The notes under the pieces were generated by a model that was given only the letters and a program-made list of their open reading frames with translations, searched no databases and was not told the DNA's origin. This document shows, piece by piece, positions 43,070 through 54,203 of a DNA stretch of 64,000 bases (within the stretch, counting starts at the first letter, position 1; each line of letters opens with the position of its first letter). Position numbers and translations under genes: made by a program. The stretch lies in contig JALIZF010001484.1 of assembly GCA_029948255.1 (NCBI GenBank), positions 186,001 through 250,000 on the forward strand. Reading direction: 5' to 3'. This DNA is from Telmatactis stephensoni. Taxonomy: Eukaryota > Cnidaria > Anthozoa > Actiniaria > Isophelliidae.

Positions 43070-44376
43070 TTATACTGTAATATAATATACATGTATATAG
43101 GTTCTAGGTTCTGTACACATAGGTTGGGAATAACTTGCCATTAATGTTTCCATATGTTTTACTGCATATACAATTATTTCAAAAAAAAAAACCAAAAAAA
43201 AACCAGTTGACTATTGCCAATTGACATTAAAAGACTGCCAAGGATGCTGGTAAATCAAACTCAAATTCATTTTTTCACTTTACCACATACATAAATATTC
43301 ATGAGTGCAGAACAGAAGAAAACACAGAAAATTGTACCACTGTGTAATATGTCTCTTGCAGTCTTCGATTGTCAATAGGCAATTAAATAGGTGACAAAAT
43401 TTGTATGTAAATGAGAAAAACATAAACCTGTGAAATTGTTTTTGCCTCATTTCTTTGATTTGTAGACCATTACACATGAATTATGTAATAAAATGTTTTG
43501 TGTTTATCTGTTGTACATGTTCTTTCAAATTAGCTAGAGTGATTTTCCTTCGACCGTGAAAGAAAAATGACTATATAGTTTGTACTAGTTGATAAAGAAC
43601 AAAAGAAAACAATAGGTTTAGAGTCTACTACTAACTATTAGTTTGCCTATTCTTTCATGGTCGAAGGAAAATCACTCTAAGTGCAATGAGTAAGGCTCAG
43701 GTCAAACTAAACTTCACTTCACATGAATTTCTCATGTAGATATGATTAGGCTTGTGTGTACTTGAGCTGGGCCTACATGGAAATGGGCTTCATTTTTGTT
43801 CCAATTAGGTCACTGACCTTCAAGAATTGAATAGTTTGTTGTCATTACAGGCCACATTTCACTTTAAGTTATATTATAAAACATGATTCAAACAAAGTAT
43901 GTAATGTGGTCTGTAATTCAACATTGCACAAGAGTGAGGTCTACTGACTCCATATTGTGTCTAAAAACAATGATTGTGGTCTGCGGGTTTGTTAAATAAA
44001 GACTCTGTCCTTATACATGGAAAAAGTGTTATCTGTCACCAAATCAGAGCTGAAGTTCAAACACAAGGACTATCAGAACAAATATTTTAATTTTGAATTT
44101 CATAGTGTTTACATGTTTTTTGGTTTTTTTTCATTTAAAATGTCTCAAGCTGACTTCAAGCTGTTCTTTGGCTGAAAGCTGTTTTGTAAGGCCTAGATTA
44201 TGCTACCTATGTTGTTATGGCAACCAGATAGAAGATGATCAAGTGTTAGTCTCATAGGCTGTCAGGGGTTGGTCATTAATTTTTCAGAGGGGGAGGGGGA
44301 CTGGAAGAGAAAGTACTCATTTTGGCGGATTCCCCTCAGCTACCCTCTCCAAATTTAATCACCATTAATGGAAGTT
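43070..44376. other. Non-coding stretch containing one MITE
   Basis: No gene is supported. It includes A-rich runs near 43181 and the MITE at 43537-43677. An AATAAA at 43487 could be a poly(A) signal for the RAG1-like gene, but no final exon is identified. Confidence 0.4.
43537..43677. mobile_element. 141-bp palindromic MITE with GAGTGATTTTCC ends
   Basis: Ends GAGTGATTTTCCTTCGACC and GGTCGAAGGAAAATCACTC, flanked by TA at 43535-43536 and 43678-43679. About 28 bp of terminal inverted repeat. Same length class as the two elements upstream but different beyond the first bases. Confidence 0.75.
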
Positions 44377-44623
44377 TCAAAAAGAAATATTTTGAAAAAC
44401 AAGGCAGTTCAATAAAGATTTGATTGATGGCATCCACAACACATTTTGAAATTGGGTGTAACTGGACATTTCTGTCATGATTTCATGACAACCATGTTTG
44501 TTGGCAAGTACAATAGAAAGTTTTTGAATGACAAAAGATTTTATTTCTCTTGGGAAAAAAGCTCTGTTATTTTGACCACAAACATGGCTGCCGTGAAATC
44601 CCTCTATAGCAATATATAGGCAA

Positions 44624-45777
44624 TTAAAAGTGTTGGGGGCAATCGAATACATTCCACTCTCCATAATGAAATTGTACAGAGATTTGGCCACTTCTTTTCT
44701 TGTATACAAATGCAAAGTCTTTCTGCTTTGAAACAATTACTTTGACTTTGTGGTTGCATCTGTTGCCTTTCAAGATTTTCCTGGAAAGTAATTTCTTAAC
44801 TTCCTTTACACTTAACCCAGACAAAAGTGAAAACAATCTCTGGATCAAGTTCTTTGAGGTGAAAGAAATCACTTCTCCCTTTCTGTTAGATGCCACATAA
44901 CAGTAGGGTTCCTTAAATTGTAACTGCTTTACAACTTGCCGTAGTGAGGTAAAAATGCCATAGGGGATGTTCCTGCTAATTTCACCATAGTAGGGTTTCC
45001 TTATTGACACTCTTCCCACCAATCTCCTCTGAATGGCATTCAGCCAGAGTCTTGACTCTTGGTCTAACACTGTCCCAACAGCCAGGGTCATGGACCTCAA
45101 ATGATGAGCAGCATCTGTATTTTAAGCAGATTTAAGTCATAACTAGTTCTGATTGTAGATCACAGTCATAACAGTCTATGGATTACACATACTCTGAAAA
45201 AATCAGATTTTTCTACAGCAAAAATAGCTATTTTTGTTTGTATGCTGCAGTATAATAATTTGGGGACGCTGCTCAATGCAGAAAGCAAAGAATTCCAAAA
45301 TCATGTACCTTAGCTTGTTGTCCTGATAAAGTAAGCGAGACGATTTTATACTAAAATTTATTTAAGTTATTTTTAATCAGCTCTCAACAAAAATAATTGC
45401 ATAAAATTGATCTCTTTCGAGATCGTTGCAAAATAGAACACAATAATAATACTCTTCACAATGAAATTATAGTAAAACATACTCTTCACAATGAAATTAT
45501 AGTAAAACAAACCTTTTTCAGACGGTTCTCTTTCAACAAACGATTGCCGGAAGACGGGTATAACAGCTTGTTTTACATTTTCCTTGAAAAAGCAATTGTC
45601 GCAGCCTTCACCTCCATCAAACAAAGAAATCCACTGATCTAATCTATCTTGATTATCCTCCAGTAAGTCTTTTATATCTTCTTCTTCACCTTCTTCATCT
45701 ACCTGGCTACCTTCCTCATCTTCCTCCTCTAAAACTAACCTCAAAACTTCCTCCCTACTAAGCTTTCGGGCCGCCAT
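44624..45777 (-). CDS. Two-exon gene of unknown function, convergent to the RAG1-like gene
   Basis: Exon 1 runs 45777-45513 from ATG (MAARKLSREEVLRLVLEEED), Glu/Asp-rich, ending at donor AAAAAG|GTTTGT. Exon 2 runs 45114-44624 (acceptor ATACAG), and the frames join correctly through a split codon. Predicted protein about 250 residues; the second exon is basic (KEVKKLLSRKILKGNRCNHK). A different frame at 44377-44736 also looks protein-like (FHGSHVCGQNNRAFFPREI), so the true 3' end may lie there after a frameshift. It points tail-to-tail toward the RAG1-like gene. No family is recognised. Confidence 0.5.
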
Positions 45778-45779
45778 TT

Positions 45780-46254
45780 TGAAAACAAAATCAATGTTTG
45801 CGCGAGAAGCCGCTGACGTAAAAGAATGGCGAACTGTGTCGGTTTCAGACTCTCTCGGGCCCGGCGTGTGCCAGAAGTAGAACACTGTGCGTGCTGATGT
45901 CTTCGGCAGTTTTCTAATGAATGTCTCCCACTCTGATGACATGGGTATGCCTGCCAGTTTTGTGAATCGTTCACAAAGTTGGCAAAACACCTCGAGATTG
46001 ATTCTTGTTTTGACATCGTCATAGCCACTCTCAAAGATTTCTTCCTCGCTAAGAAGTAAGCACTCGTGATCGTTTTGACTGGGCCAGCCTTTTTGACAAC
46101 CTTCACAGTGAAATCGGTCATACACTTTTCTTACGCAGAAATCGCCATACAGGAAGGTGAGGACTAGACGCACTTTAATTCGTCCTACAGCCTCGACCTC
46201 ATCGGTTGTTATTATGGTCAACTTGTCGTCTCCCACAGAAATGTTTGGTATCAT
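45780..46254 (-). CDS. End-proximal Cys-motif protein (right), unknown function
   Basis: The frame from ATG 46254 reads MIPNISVGDDKL... and contains HCEGCQKGWPSQNDHECLLL then SEEE, the same Cys-x2-Cys...Cys-Leu-Leu-Ser-Glu pattern as the left-end ORF at 17410. A helical part follows (VFCQLCERFTKLAGI). No stop separates it from the ATG at 45777, so it could also be the front of that gene. It starts about 300 bp inside the right TIR minisatellite and faces inward. Its arrangement mirrors the left end. Confidence 0.45.
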
Positions 46255-46555
46255 CTTCAAATTGAATTCTTTCGAGAATGGTCCACAGAGGTCCCTCGTA
46301 ATGATTACGTATCCAGCAGTAGATCAAAGAAGGAATGTAAAAGAACATTTCTTCGTAACAAATTAGATCGTTTTATAACCGTTATTGTACTATAATATAT
46401 ATCCCATACCCCGATTATACCTCATCATACCTCAGAAAGGGGTAGGTAAACTCATACACAGTCCCGAAATAGAAACGCTCGTACCCCATTCATACCCCGT
46501 TATACCACCCTCATACCCCATCATACCTCAGAAAAGGGGATAGCCCTGTCGGGCT

Positions 46556-46768
46556 CGAGGGGAAGGGGTAGCCCTGTCGGGCTCGAGGGGGAGGGGTAGC
46601 CCTGTCGGGCTCGAGGGGGAGGAGTAGCCCTACCAGGCTAAAGGGGGAGGGGTCGTACCTCATACCCCTTATCGTACCTCACCTACCGGTGTCGCCCTGT
46701 CGGGCTTGGGGTATGGGGGGGGGGGGCGTACCTCGTACCTCTGTTCCAGAACCGGCACTTTCCTACTA
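46556..46768 (-). repeat. Right TIR, inner block with GC-rich minisatellite
   Basis: Inverted counterpart of 17061-17334: units of GTAGCCCTGTCGGGCTCGAG-type sequence, then GGTACGACC...CCTTATCGTACC and a run of about 12 G near 46720. Further inward (46395-46556) is a looser series of CATACCCC/TATACC repeats that the left end lacks. Confidence 0.75.
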
Positions 46769-46778
46769 CTTATGTTAG

Positions 46779-47377
46779 CTGTTATCTTTAAAAAAGTACA
46801 TATAATGTATGGTGAATTTCGACATATTTTCAAATTACCTGAAGTTTGGGCTCTTGTATTTTTCTAGAAAATTGAGTGCAGAAAAATTTTATAAGCGTTT
46901 TGTATTGGCCAACGTTAGTACTTTATGCGCATATACTGGAAGAGAATGAATAAGGTCCCACGATTTTGAAACAAGCCCTTAAAGTTGAGATGTTTGGTGA
47001 TGTCGAACACAGCGTGTGCAGGAGGGTCTAGAATTTTATTGCTACTGTTAAAAAACAAAATGTAATTTTTGAAAGTCATGTGGCCTAACAAAGTAGAAGG
47101 ATACAGGAACACATTCATATAAAAGTTATAACATTTAAGTACAAATTTGTTTCTTTACGGCAATGTCAATATCTTGGTATTTTGCTATCTGCTTGACTTC
47201 AAAATGGCCATTGTGCCGAGTGAAGGCTTGGCGGACTCCAAAAAAATAAATAAATAATTTTTTAGCAAACTAAGTTCAAGTTAGTCATTCTTTAGGTCAG
47301 GCCTTCAAAATAATAGAGTGCCAGGAAAATCTATTTCGAAAGTCAAAATCGGTGGGCGTCTTTAACAGAGATGCCCA
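46779..47377 (-). repeat. Right TIR, outer block (599 bp)
   Basis: Inverted near-copy of 14091-14689. The terminal hairpin is present with one mismatch (TGGGCATCT against AGACGCCCA). It continues without interruption into the minisatellite, showing the ancestral TIR before the foldback insertion at the left end. Confidence 0.85.
46915..47118 (-). CDS. Small ORF in the right TIR, twin of 14351-14554
   Basis: 67 codons, MNVFLYPSTLLGHMTF..., differing from the left copy at only a couple of positions (for example FFNSSNKIL against FFNGSKKIL). Unknown function; it may be an incidental frame within the TIR. Confidence 0.3.
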   Translation of the reverse strand: MNVFLYPSTLLGHMTFKNYILFFNSSNKILDPPAHAVFDITKHLNFKGLFQNRGTLFILFQYMRIKY

Positions 47378-47383
47378 CTTAAG
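47378..47383. repeat. Right target-site duplication of the giant element
   Basis: CTTAAG directly after the GCCCA terminus; pairs with ATTAAG at 14085-14090 with one mismatch at its first base. Confidence 0.7.
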
Positions 47384-47842
47384 GACTCTCTCAGAAAGAT
47401 CCTCTCTGATGAATATGCCCGATCCTTTTAGCCTTCGTTTTGATTTAAAGACCTTTTCACGGTCTTTATAATTCAAGAATTTAGTAACGATGCTTCTCGA
47501 CTTGCCATCCCTCTTTGGACCAACTCGGTGGGCTCTTTCGATTTCAATGTTGTCTTGATTTAGGTCTAAGTTGTCCTTCAGCACGTTCTTGACCTTCTCT
47601 TCTGTTTGAGCCCAGTTTTCAGATGAGGACTCGACAACTCCATCAAAACATAAATTGTTTCGCCTGGATCTGTTCTCAAGATCATCCACTTTGTCTTTGA
47701 TTGCTTCAATATCATTCTGGATTCTTTCTAGTTGGTTTTCCAACTGCAATTTCATCAGACTTTGAACTTGACCTTGTGTGTACTCCAAGCTTGATTTGAG
47801 ATCACACAAAATCCTATCGATTCTTTCATCATTAGCTTCCAT
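47384..47842 (-). pseudogene. 5' part of LINE ORF1 (coiled coil plus RRM-like), cut by the giant element
   Basis: From ATG 47842 on the minus strand (MEANDERIDRILCDLKSSLE): a coiled coil (about residues 1-55), then NRSRRNNLCFDGV and IEIERAHRVGPKRDG, the landmarks of L1-ORF1-like RNA-binding proteins, ending GIFIREDLSERV just before the giant element's boundary. The missing C-terminus is 33 kb away at 14090. ORF1 proteins coat LINE RNA as trimers. Confidence 0.8.
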
Positions 47843-48021
47843 GAAAGCTGTAAAAAAAACGACTTCATGGAGGATTCTTGTACTTGTAGCAACTCTCTAA
47901 CGATGGTAATAGATCTCAGCGTTTACCCTTTTATTTTGGCTCTTACCCCGCCAAATGGCACTCCTGTAACTTATTGCTCACAAAAATGAATATATCTCGG
48001 CTGAAAATGATTCAAATCAAA
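47843..48021 (-). other. Probable LINE 5' leader
   Basis: Non-coding sequence upstream (in LINE orientation) of ORF1, ending near a (GA)n microsatellite at 48022-48048, where the LINE's 5' end may lie. Confidence 0.35.
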
Positions 48022-48159
48022 AAGAGAGAGAGAGAGAGAGAGAGAGAGTCTTAGGCTAGAGGACAAGGGTACAGGACGGTGATATTTAGGGGATGTCCAG
48101 CGTACCCGGGGATATTTAGGGGATGCCCAGGGGACAAGGGGATAGGAGAGACAGCTACA
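48022..48159. repeat. (GA)n microsatellite followed by a GGGGATATTTAGGGGATG minisatellite
   Basis: A pure AG run covers 48022-48048. Then come irregular units containing GGATATTTAGGGGATGTCCAG and GGGGACAAGG. The same minisatellite family reappears, larger, at 51800-52130. Confidence 0.7.
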
Positions 48160-48418
48160 ACGGCGTGCAGAATAGTTGAGACATTGTGCCCTAAAATTGA
48201 CGTTCTTTGATATTATACCCACCATGTAAGTCTTGGAACGGCCAAATATTCTGAATCCCCCTCCCCCCAGCACAATGTTGGTTGGGTCAAGTGTTGGACC
48301 TAGCAGGAATCTCCCCGGCCAACTCAACATTGAGAGAGGGGAGAAGGGGGAGCATAAAACAGGGTTGGCTAATTAAGGCCAAAAATGGGACAGTGTCTCA
48401 ACAGGTTCTGCACGCCGT
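48160..48418. mobile_element. 259-bp MITE with ACGGCGTGCAGAA ends
   Basis: Ends ACGGCGTGCAGAA and TTCTGCACGCCGT; inverted similarity continues for about 30 bp (GTTGAGACA...). C-rich interior. It is embedded in the minisatellite. A left-truncated copy lies at 51588-51800 in the same orientation. Confidence 0.7.
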
Positions 48419-48429
48419 CTAAGCTACAT

Positions 48430-50552
48430 ATCAGTCCGTGGACAACAAATGAAAAGCATATAGGACATAGTACTTAACTATCTAAGGAAACTTGGAAAGT
48501 AATAAATAATTCCTTAGGTCGTAAATCCAATACAACAGTTATCAATGAATTATCTTTTTCCGGGAAAACATTTACTGATAAACAGGAGATAGCCAGTCAA
48601 ATGAATTCTTATTGTACTTCTTTAGGACCAAAACTTGCATCTGAGATTCCAGAAACGGATTCAATTCCCGAAGAATATATTGAAGGAATAAATGCCAATT
48701 TCGAGTTTACTCTTGTAACCGAGAAGATGGTACAAAAAATCTTGTCAGGGTTAAACACGTCAAAAAGTAGTGGGCTGGACAAAATATCTAGCAAACTGCT
48801 AAAATTAGCCAGCCCCTATATTTCGGAATCCATTTGTGAAATTATAAACCAAATGTTCGAAACTGGCATTTTTCCAGATGACTGGAAGAAAGCTAAAGTA
48901 TCGCCTATTTACAAATCGAACAAACGAAACCTCCCTGAGAATTATAGACCTATTCTCTATTCTCCCTGCAATCTCTAAAGTTGCAGAAAGATTAATGCAT
49001 ACGCAACTTTCAAACTTTTTAAAACACCATAAGCTCTTAACAGACTCCCAATCTGGTTTTCGTTCGGGGCATTCAACCTGTACAGCACTGCTTTTTGCAT
49101 TAGATACTTGGCTTAAAAACATGGACAATGGCTCTCTAAATGGGAATGTGTTTGTCGACTTAAAAAAAGCCTTTGATACCGTAGACCACAATATCTTATT
49201 ACGAAAGTTAAGTTGCTATGGTATCAATGGTAGAGCTTTACAGCTATTTACATCATATCTAAGTAACAGGACTCAGAGGTGCCATGTTAATGGCGTCTTG
49301 TCGAGAGAAGAACATGTTGTCTGTGGTATTCCACAAGGGTCAATACTGGGGCCCTTGTTATTTATCATTTATATAAATGATTTTCCAAAATGTCTAAACC
49401 ATTCCATACCTGGGATGTTTGCTGATGATACATTTATAACAACGGCAGGCAAACACATCCAGGACATCCAGGAAAAATTAAACAAAGACTTAGAAGATGT
49501 AGATAACTGGTTAAAGACAAACAAATTAAGTTGTAACTCTAAAAAAACAAACTACATGATAATAGGGTCAAGACAAAACATAGAAAACGCTAATAGTATG
49601 GACTTAATTATGAATGACAAAACTATCGAGCGAAAGCAATGCACTAAACTTCTGGGAGTACATATCGATGAGTGTATGCTTTGGGATGACCATATTAAGC
49701 ATGTTATCTCTAAAGTATCAAATGGCCTACGTATGTTATACAAAACAAGAAATTGGACAAATGACTTAGATACTTTGAAATCTGTTTATAATTCACTAGT
49801 GCTGCCGTACTTTGATTACTGCAGCATCACCTGGGGAAACTGCTCAAAAACCCGCATAGATCGATTGCAAAAATTGCAAAATAGAGCAGCCAGAATTATA
49901 ACCAGGACAGACTACTCAGTCAGGTCTTCTAACAGAATTAAAGTGGTTAAACTTGAGTGAAAGACAAAAATTACAATTACAGATAATGATGTATAAAGTC
50001 TTTCACAAAGAAGCTTCTAATTATCTTCAAAGCTTATTTCAACTGACGTCCGAGGTACATAGCTACAATCTTAGAGGCAGTAAATATGATTTACAACCTC
50101 CTTTGCCAAAAACTAATTTCATGAAACGTTCCTTCTCCTACCGTGGTGCCATTGTATGGAATGAGTTACCAAACAAAATAAGAGAGCTCAATAATTTAAA
50201 AAACTTTCGGAAAGCTCTTGAGTAGAAAAGATTTGCTCGCCCATGTATGTACGCATTTAAAATTGTAGCATATAATTAGTTCATTAGTTAGTCATCTATT
50301 ATATATAATCAATTAGATATTTAAGTTAGATATAGTTTATTAAGTATTTATATAAATATATAATAAGATTGTATATACATATGTACATAATGCCACTATT
50401 ATGTATTTATGTATATATAATTTTTTTTAGACATTAGCTTTTTACATTGTATATATATATATTTTTAGCACGGCACGTCTGAAAACCAGTCCCACTGATG
50501 GCGTTTACCGTGGGTAAATAAAGTTAATTGATTGATTGATTGATTGATTGAT
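48430..50552 (+). pseudogene. 5'-truncated LINE with reverse transcriptase and (TTGA)n tail
   Basis: The plus strand codes the linker and reverse transcriptase: KVINNSLGRKS, SGLDKISSKLLKLASPYIS, a frameshift near 48950, then FVDLKKAFDTVDHNILL, GIPQGSILGPLLFIIYIND and the catalytic GMFADDTF. The C-terminal region continues to about 49955, and after one more shift to 50225 (RSFSYRGAIVWNELP). The endonuclease and ORF1 are absent. It ends with a TGATTGATTGATTGATTGAT-type tail (50528-50552), typical of CR1/L2 elements. It is dead by 5' truncation and two shifts. Confidence 0.85.
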
Positions 50553-51587
50553 CTGATAGAAAAGCGTGCGGAAATCGAGATAAAATACATAGGAGCGAGA
50601 CTACCTATCTACCTATTCAAATATAGACGTAGAAAAACCGTGCGCCTGACAGAACCATCACACAAGTGCGCGCTAATTTGGTTGTGAATACATTTTTAGG
50701 AATGGAAATAGACACAAGTCTGAACGATAAATTAGTTTCAAAAAGCTTTCGAACGTAACACAACAACAACAAAAACACTAATGATAAACGTGAAAAGTTT
50801 CAAAACTAGAAGATGTATTTTAGAGTACGACAGGTTTCATAATTATATATCCTGTCAGCTGTTAAACCAATTTCTAGCTGTTAAACCAATTTCCAGCGTC
50901 ACGTCATTATATTGATAAATGACGCCGATATTTTAAAGAATTGCTGCAAAAGGGAAAACATTAGAAGAGCAACACTAAACATTAGGCCTGTCTTGTAGTA
51001 TAAAACTTGTTTGTAGTATCAAGCGGCTGTATATCGAGTTTTCTTTTCCGCTTTCAGCTTAAAAAATTAAGTGATGTCTAAATACACTAATTTACTGTAT
51101 CTCTTTATGGGAGTCTTGGTTAACTGTGGCCGTGGTTAACCGTTGCAATCATCAAAGGAAATGATACTTATGCAATTGTCCATCAAAACACTCGACTGAG
51201 CATGAATTATCCTTCGTCGGACCCCTGTACGTGCCCGATCACAAATCTCTTAAACTAGGACTCTTATGGGGGTCAATCTTTTGACCGTGAGTTCAACATC
51301 TAACAATTTGCATATGTAAGTTGGCATCTCGATTGTACAAACTGTGCTATAGTGTGGTAATTTAGGCAGAAATGAGATGTGCTGTGAGCCGTGTGGTACA
51401 ATACTATTCTGCTATCGCAGTCATGGGTACATGGGTATCAAAATATGAGAGTATTTCAAAGTTTCAAATTTATTTACGTGGCATTTTAATATCGCACAAA
51501 ACAAATTTTGATGCATAATAAGATATTTGACCTTTTAAAAAGTAAATATTAACAGTCTTAGGTGATGGCATGTTGCCATTGACAACA
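50553..51587. other. Non-coding stretch
   Basis: No ORF or clear repeat family beyond a duplicated phrase GCTGTTAAACCAATTTC[T/C]AGC at 50858-50898. Confidence 0.4.
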
Positions 51588-51800
51588 ACCATGTAAGTCT
51601 TGGAATGGCCATATATTCTGAATCCCCCTCCCCCCGACACAATGTTGGTTGGGTCAAGTGTTGGACCTAGCAGGAATCTCCCCGGCCTACTCAACATTGA
51701 GAGAGGGGGGAAGGGGGAGCATAAAACAGGGTTGGCTAATTAAGGCCAAAATTGGGACATTGGGACAAAATTGGGTCTCTCAACAGGTTCTGCACGCCGT
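51588..51800. mobile_element. Left-truncated copy of the ACGGCGTGCAGAA MITE
   Basis: Matches 48221-48418 closely from ACCATGTAAGTCTTGGAA to TTCTGCACGCCGT but lacks the left end. A short GGGACATTGGGACAAAATTGGG stutter near 51760 is specific to this copy. Confidence 0.65.
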
Positions 51801-52130
51801 TGTAGTTTTAAGGCAGATCTTGGCTAGAGGACAAGGGGACAGGACAGGGATATTTAGGGAATGTCCAGGGGACATGGGAAGAGAAGAGACAGCTACTTCT
51901 AAGGTAGGTCTTGGCTATTGGACAAAGGGACAAGGATGGGGATATCTAGGGGATGTCAAGGGAACAAGGTGATCGTCCCAAGGGGACAGGGACAGGAATG
52001 GGATATTAAGGGGATGTCCAGGGGACAAGGTGATTGTTCAAAGGGGACGGGGACAGGGCAGGGGTATCTAGAGGATGTACAGGGACAAGATGACTGTCCA
52101 AAGGGGATGGGGACAGTTGAGGCCAGCCTT
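51801..52130. repeat. GGGGACAGGGATATCTAGGGGATGTCC minisatellite
   Basis: About five to six imperfect units of 50-65 bp built from GACAAGGGGACAGG, GATAT[T/C]TAGGGGATGTCC and CAGGGGACAAGG. Plus frames through it are open but only reflect the repeat. Confidence 0.75.
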
Positions 52131-54203
52131 GGACATGTGTTTCTTAACCAGTAAACATCGGATTGATCCTAATTGTAAACATCACAGAGTTAGGAATATA
52201 ATCATGTCACCAAGCAAATTTTTGAAATTGTGTTTTTGAAATTGTTTTTGAAATTGTGTTTTTTCATAACTTGTGGATTGAGCTATATGTGGAGAGCAGA
52301 AGCCCATGAAGCATTGAGAGCTGAATGTTATTCCCCATTTCGTTTTTTTTTTACTTTCATGTGTCTTTTGTGTAATCCTTAGCCTTTAGTAGAATTTCAA
52401 GCCATAATATTTTTTTTGATGAATAACACGCATACTTTTATATGGAGCGTATTAAACTGGTTGCCTGTGTTGCATCAGACTCATTCTAGTGTAACGGCAA
52501 AAGTCTGAATTCATTTCTGAAGATGTATGATAAACTATAAAACTGATAAAACTAGACGCTTTTTGGAGCGAAATTCGTTTCCTGTATTGCGTGGCTCATT
52601 GTACGTTGCATCAGTGTGAAGGATGCCGCATTGTCTACTGTATTTGACGCTCTAGGTCAAACGAATGATAAATACAATTTTACTACATACAATGTATATA
52701 AATCTCTCATTTTATTGGCATCTGAGGTGTTTTTTACAATATTCGTCTCAAAGTGTAAAACAAATCAATTACACCAGATTTTACAAAAAGTCAGTTAGAT
52801 CCGCTGTGTTATTTTGGTCACGGTGAATAAAATGAAACATGTTCACATTTTGATCAAATATTAATAATATAAAGAAAAGTCGAGTCAAATTGCCGTTTTC
52901 GTTTCCAGCTTATTTCGTGTGCTGATAGAGTACAAACAAAAAACTAGCGCCTCGACTCATGGCAAATTTCAGGCTGTTTCAGGCGGCACTGAGTTTGTAC
53001 TCAAAATGTTTTCGCTTGCTTTTTATTTTAACATTTACTTGCGTGCTGATAAAGTACAAACACTAAAAGCTTGGATGACTTTGATTTTGGACTTGCAACG
53101 ATTTGTGTTGCTTGACAGCGACGTACAAAGTCCACCCAGAAAGGTTTTCACGTCCGAATATCGAACAGCTCAATGGAGGTGCGATGGAAGTTATTCCAAG
53201 CAGAGTAGTACAATACAAAATGTGGCAAGGAATAAGAAATTAACTATCAGCATTTTCCCCTAACAATGTGTTACTTCTTCTTAGTATTCATGATTGTCTT
53301 TCATCCATTGAAACCTCACTTTTGAGAGTATCTCAAGCCATTTTGAGAGCCTGAACTGTGTCTGAAACCAGAGTTTTTCACATCCAACTGGTGGCTTAAA
53401 ATGCTTTTGAGAGTCTATAAAATATCTTTGGTATTATTCCAGGCACCAGTGCTATCTACCAAGTGTTCTTTTTACAAAAAAATCAATTACTTTTGAGGAA
53501 ATAAATCGAAATGCACATACAATTTCTTTAGCAAACGGTTTGCTTGTCTGAATCTTGTAGGGGGTCCTAATAAACATATATATTTTTAGTATAGCTGTGC
53601 CGCGCTATTACAACATGGTCCGAGAGCTGGATGGCTGTACATGTGAAATCTTCTGAAATCTCAAGAAGTCAATACGGAAGGAGTTCATCGGATATCATTC
53701 ATTTATTCGTGAATATGGATCTCAGCAAAACGAAAAAGCTATGTGAAAAGCTAAGTCAAGGGAAATACGCAGAGACAATCAGCTTCAAGATAAGCGAGGA
53801 TTGCAACGGATTCAACGGTTCTGTGGATCACAAGGAAAATTTACTTGGATTAAAGAAACCATTGAAAGAAAAAGCTTCAACTATCATTTAGAAATTGGAT
53901 GAATCTATTCTGCAATTAGTCAAGGAAAAAGAATTTGATAAAGAAATAGAAAGTTCAGGTGAATTCAGTGTGGCGGTATTCAAGTGTGTCGCCAAATTGG
54001 AGACGTGTCTAGAAACACCTGGTTAACGTCTTCTAAATGGGCTAAGCCCCTATTTCTAAATTTTAGAATTATGGGCTTGGCCCAATTGAAATTACTGCAA
54101 GCACTGCTTCTATAAGAGATCGCGCCTATTTGTTGATTATGGACCAAACACGAGCGAGGCAATAGTGTTGACTGGAAGCCAGTGACTTCTCGAACTCCTC
54201 AAA
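52131..54203. other. Mostly non-coding; short unassigned frames
   Basis: Frames at 52919-53263 and 53631-53891 are open (115 and 87 codons) but match no family I know and lack clear splice sites. A self-inverted pair near 54040-54075 (GGGCTAAGCCCC...ATGGGCTTGGCCC) forms a stem. No support for a gene. Confidence 0.35.

Larger units (their letters stand above)
14091..47377. mobile_element. Giant 33.3-kb Polinton/Maverick-type element with nested insertions
   Basis: Both ends carry the same inverted sequence (TGGGC[G/A]TCTCTGTTAAAG), followed by about 600 bp of close inverted identity and a shared GC-rich minisatellite. It is flanked by ATTAAG at 14085-14090 and CTTAAG at 47378-47383, a 6-bp duplication with one mismatch. 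The flanks are two halves of one LINE ORF1 that join in frame. TG...CA ends and a 6-bp duplication suit a retroviral-type integrase, and Polintons are known for 6-bp duplications. It contains polymerase, ATPase, protease, capsid and integrase genes. Nested elements account for about 9.4 kb of its length. Confidence 0.8.

Noticed and set aside
44624..45777. A RAG2 partner convergent to the RAG1-like gene
   Set aside because: The arrangement is suggestive, but the product shows no kelch repeats or PHD finger; composition is acidic then basic without known domains.
51649..52154. Gly-rich open frames over 51649-52154
   Set aside because: They only follow the minisatellite and MITE; no codon bias or conserved start.
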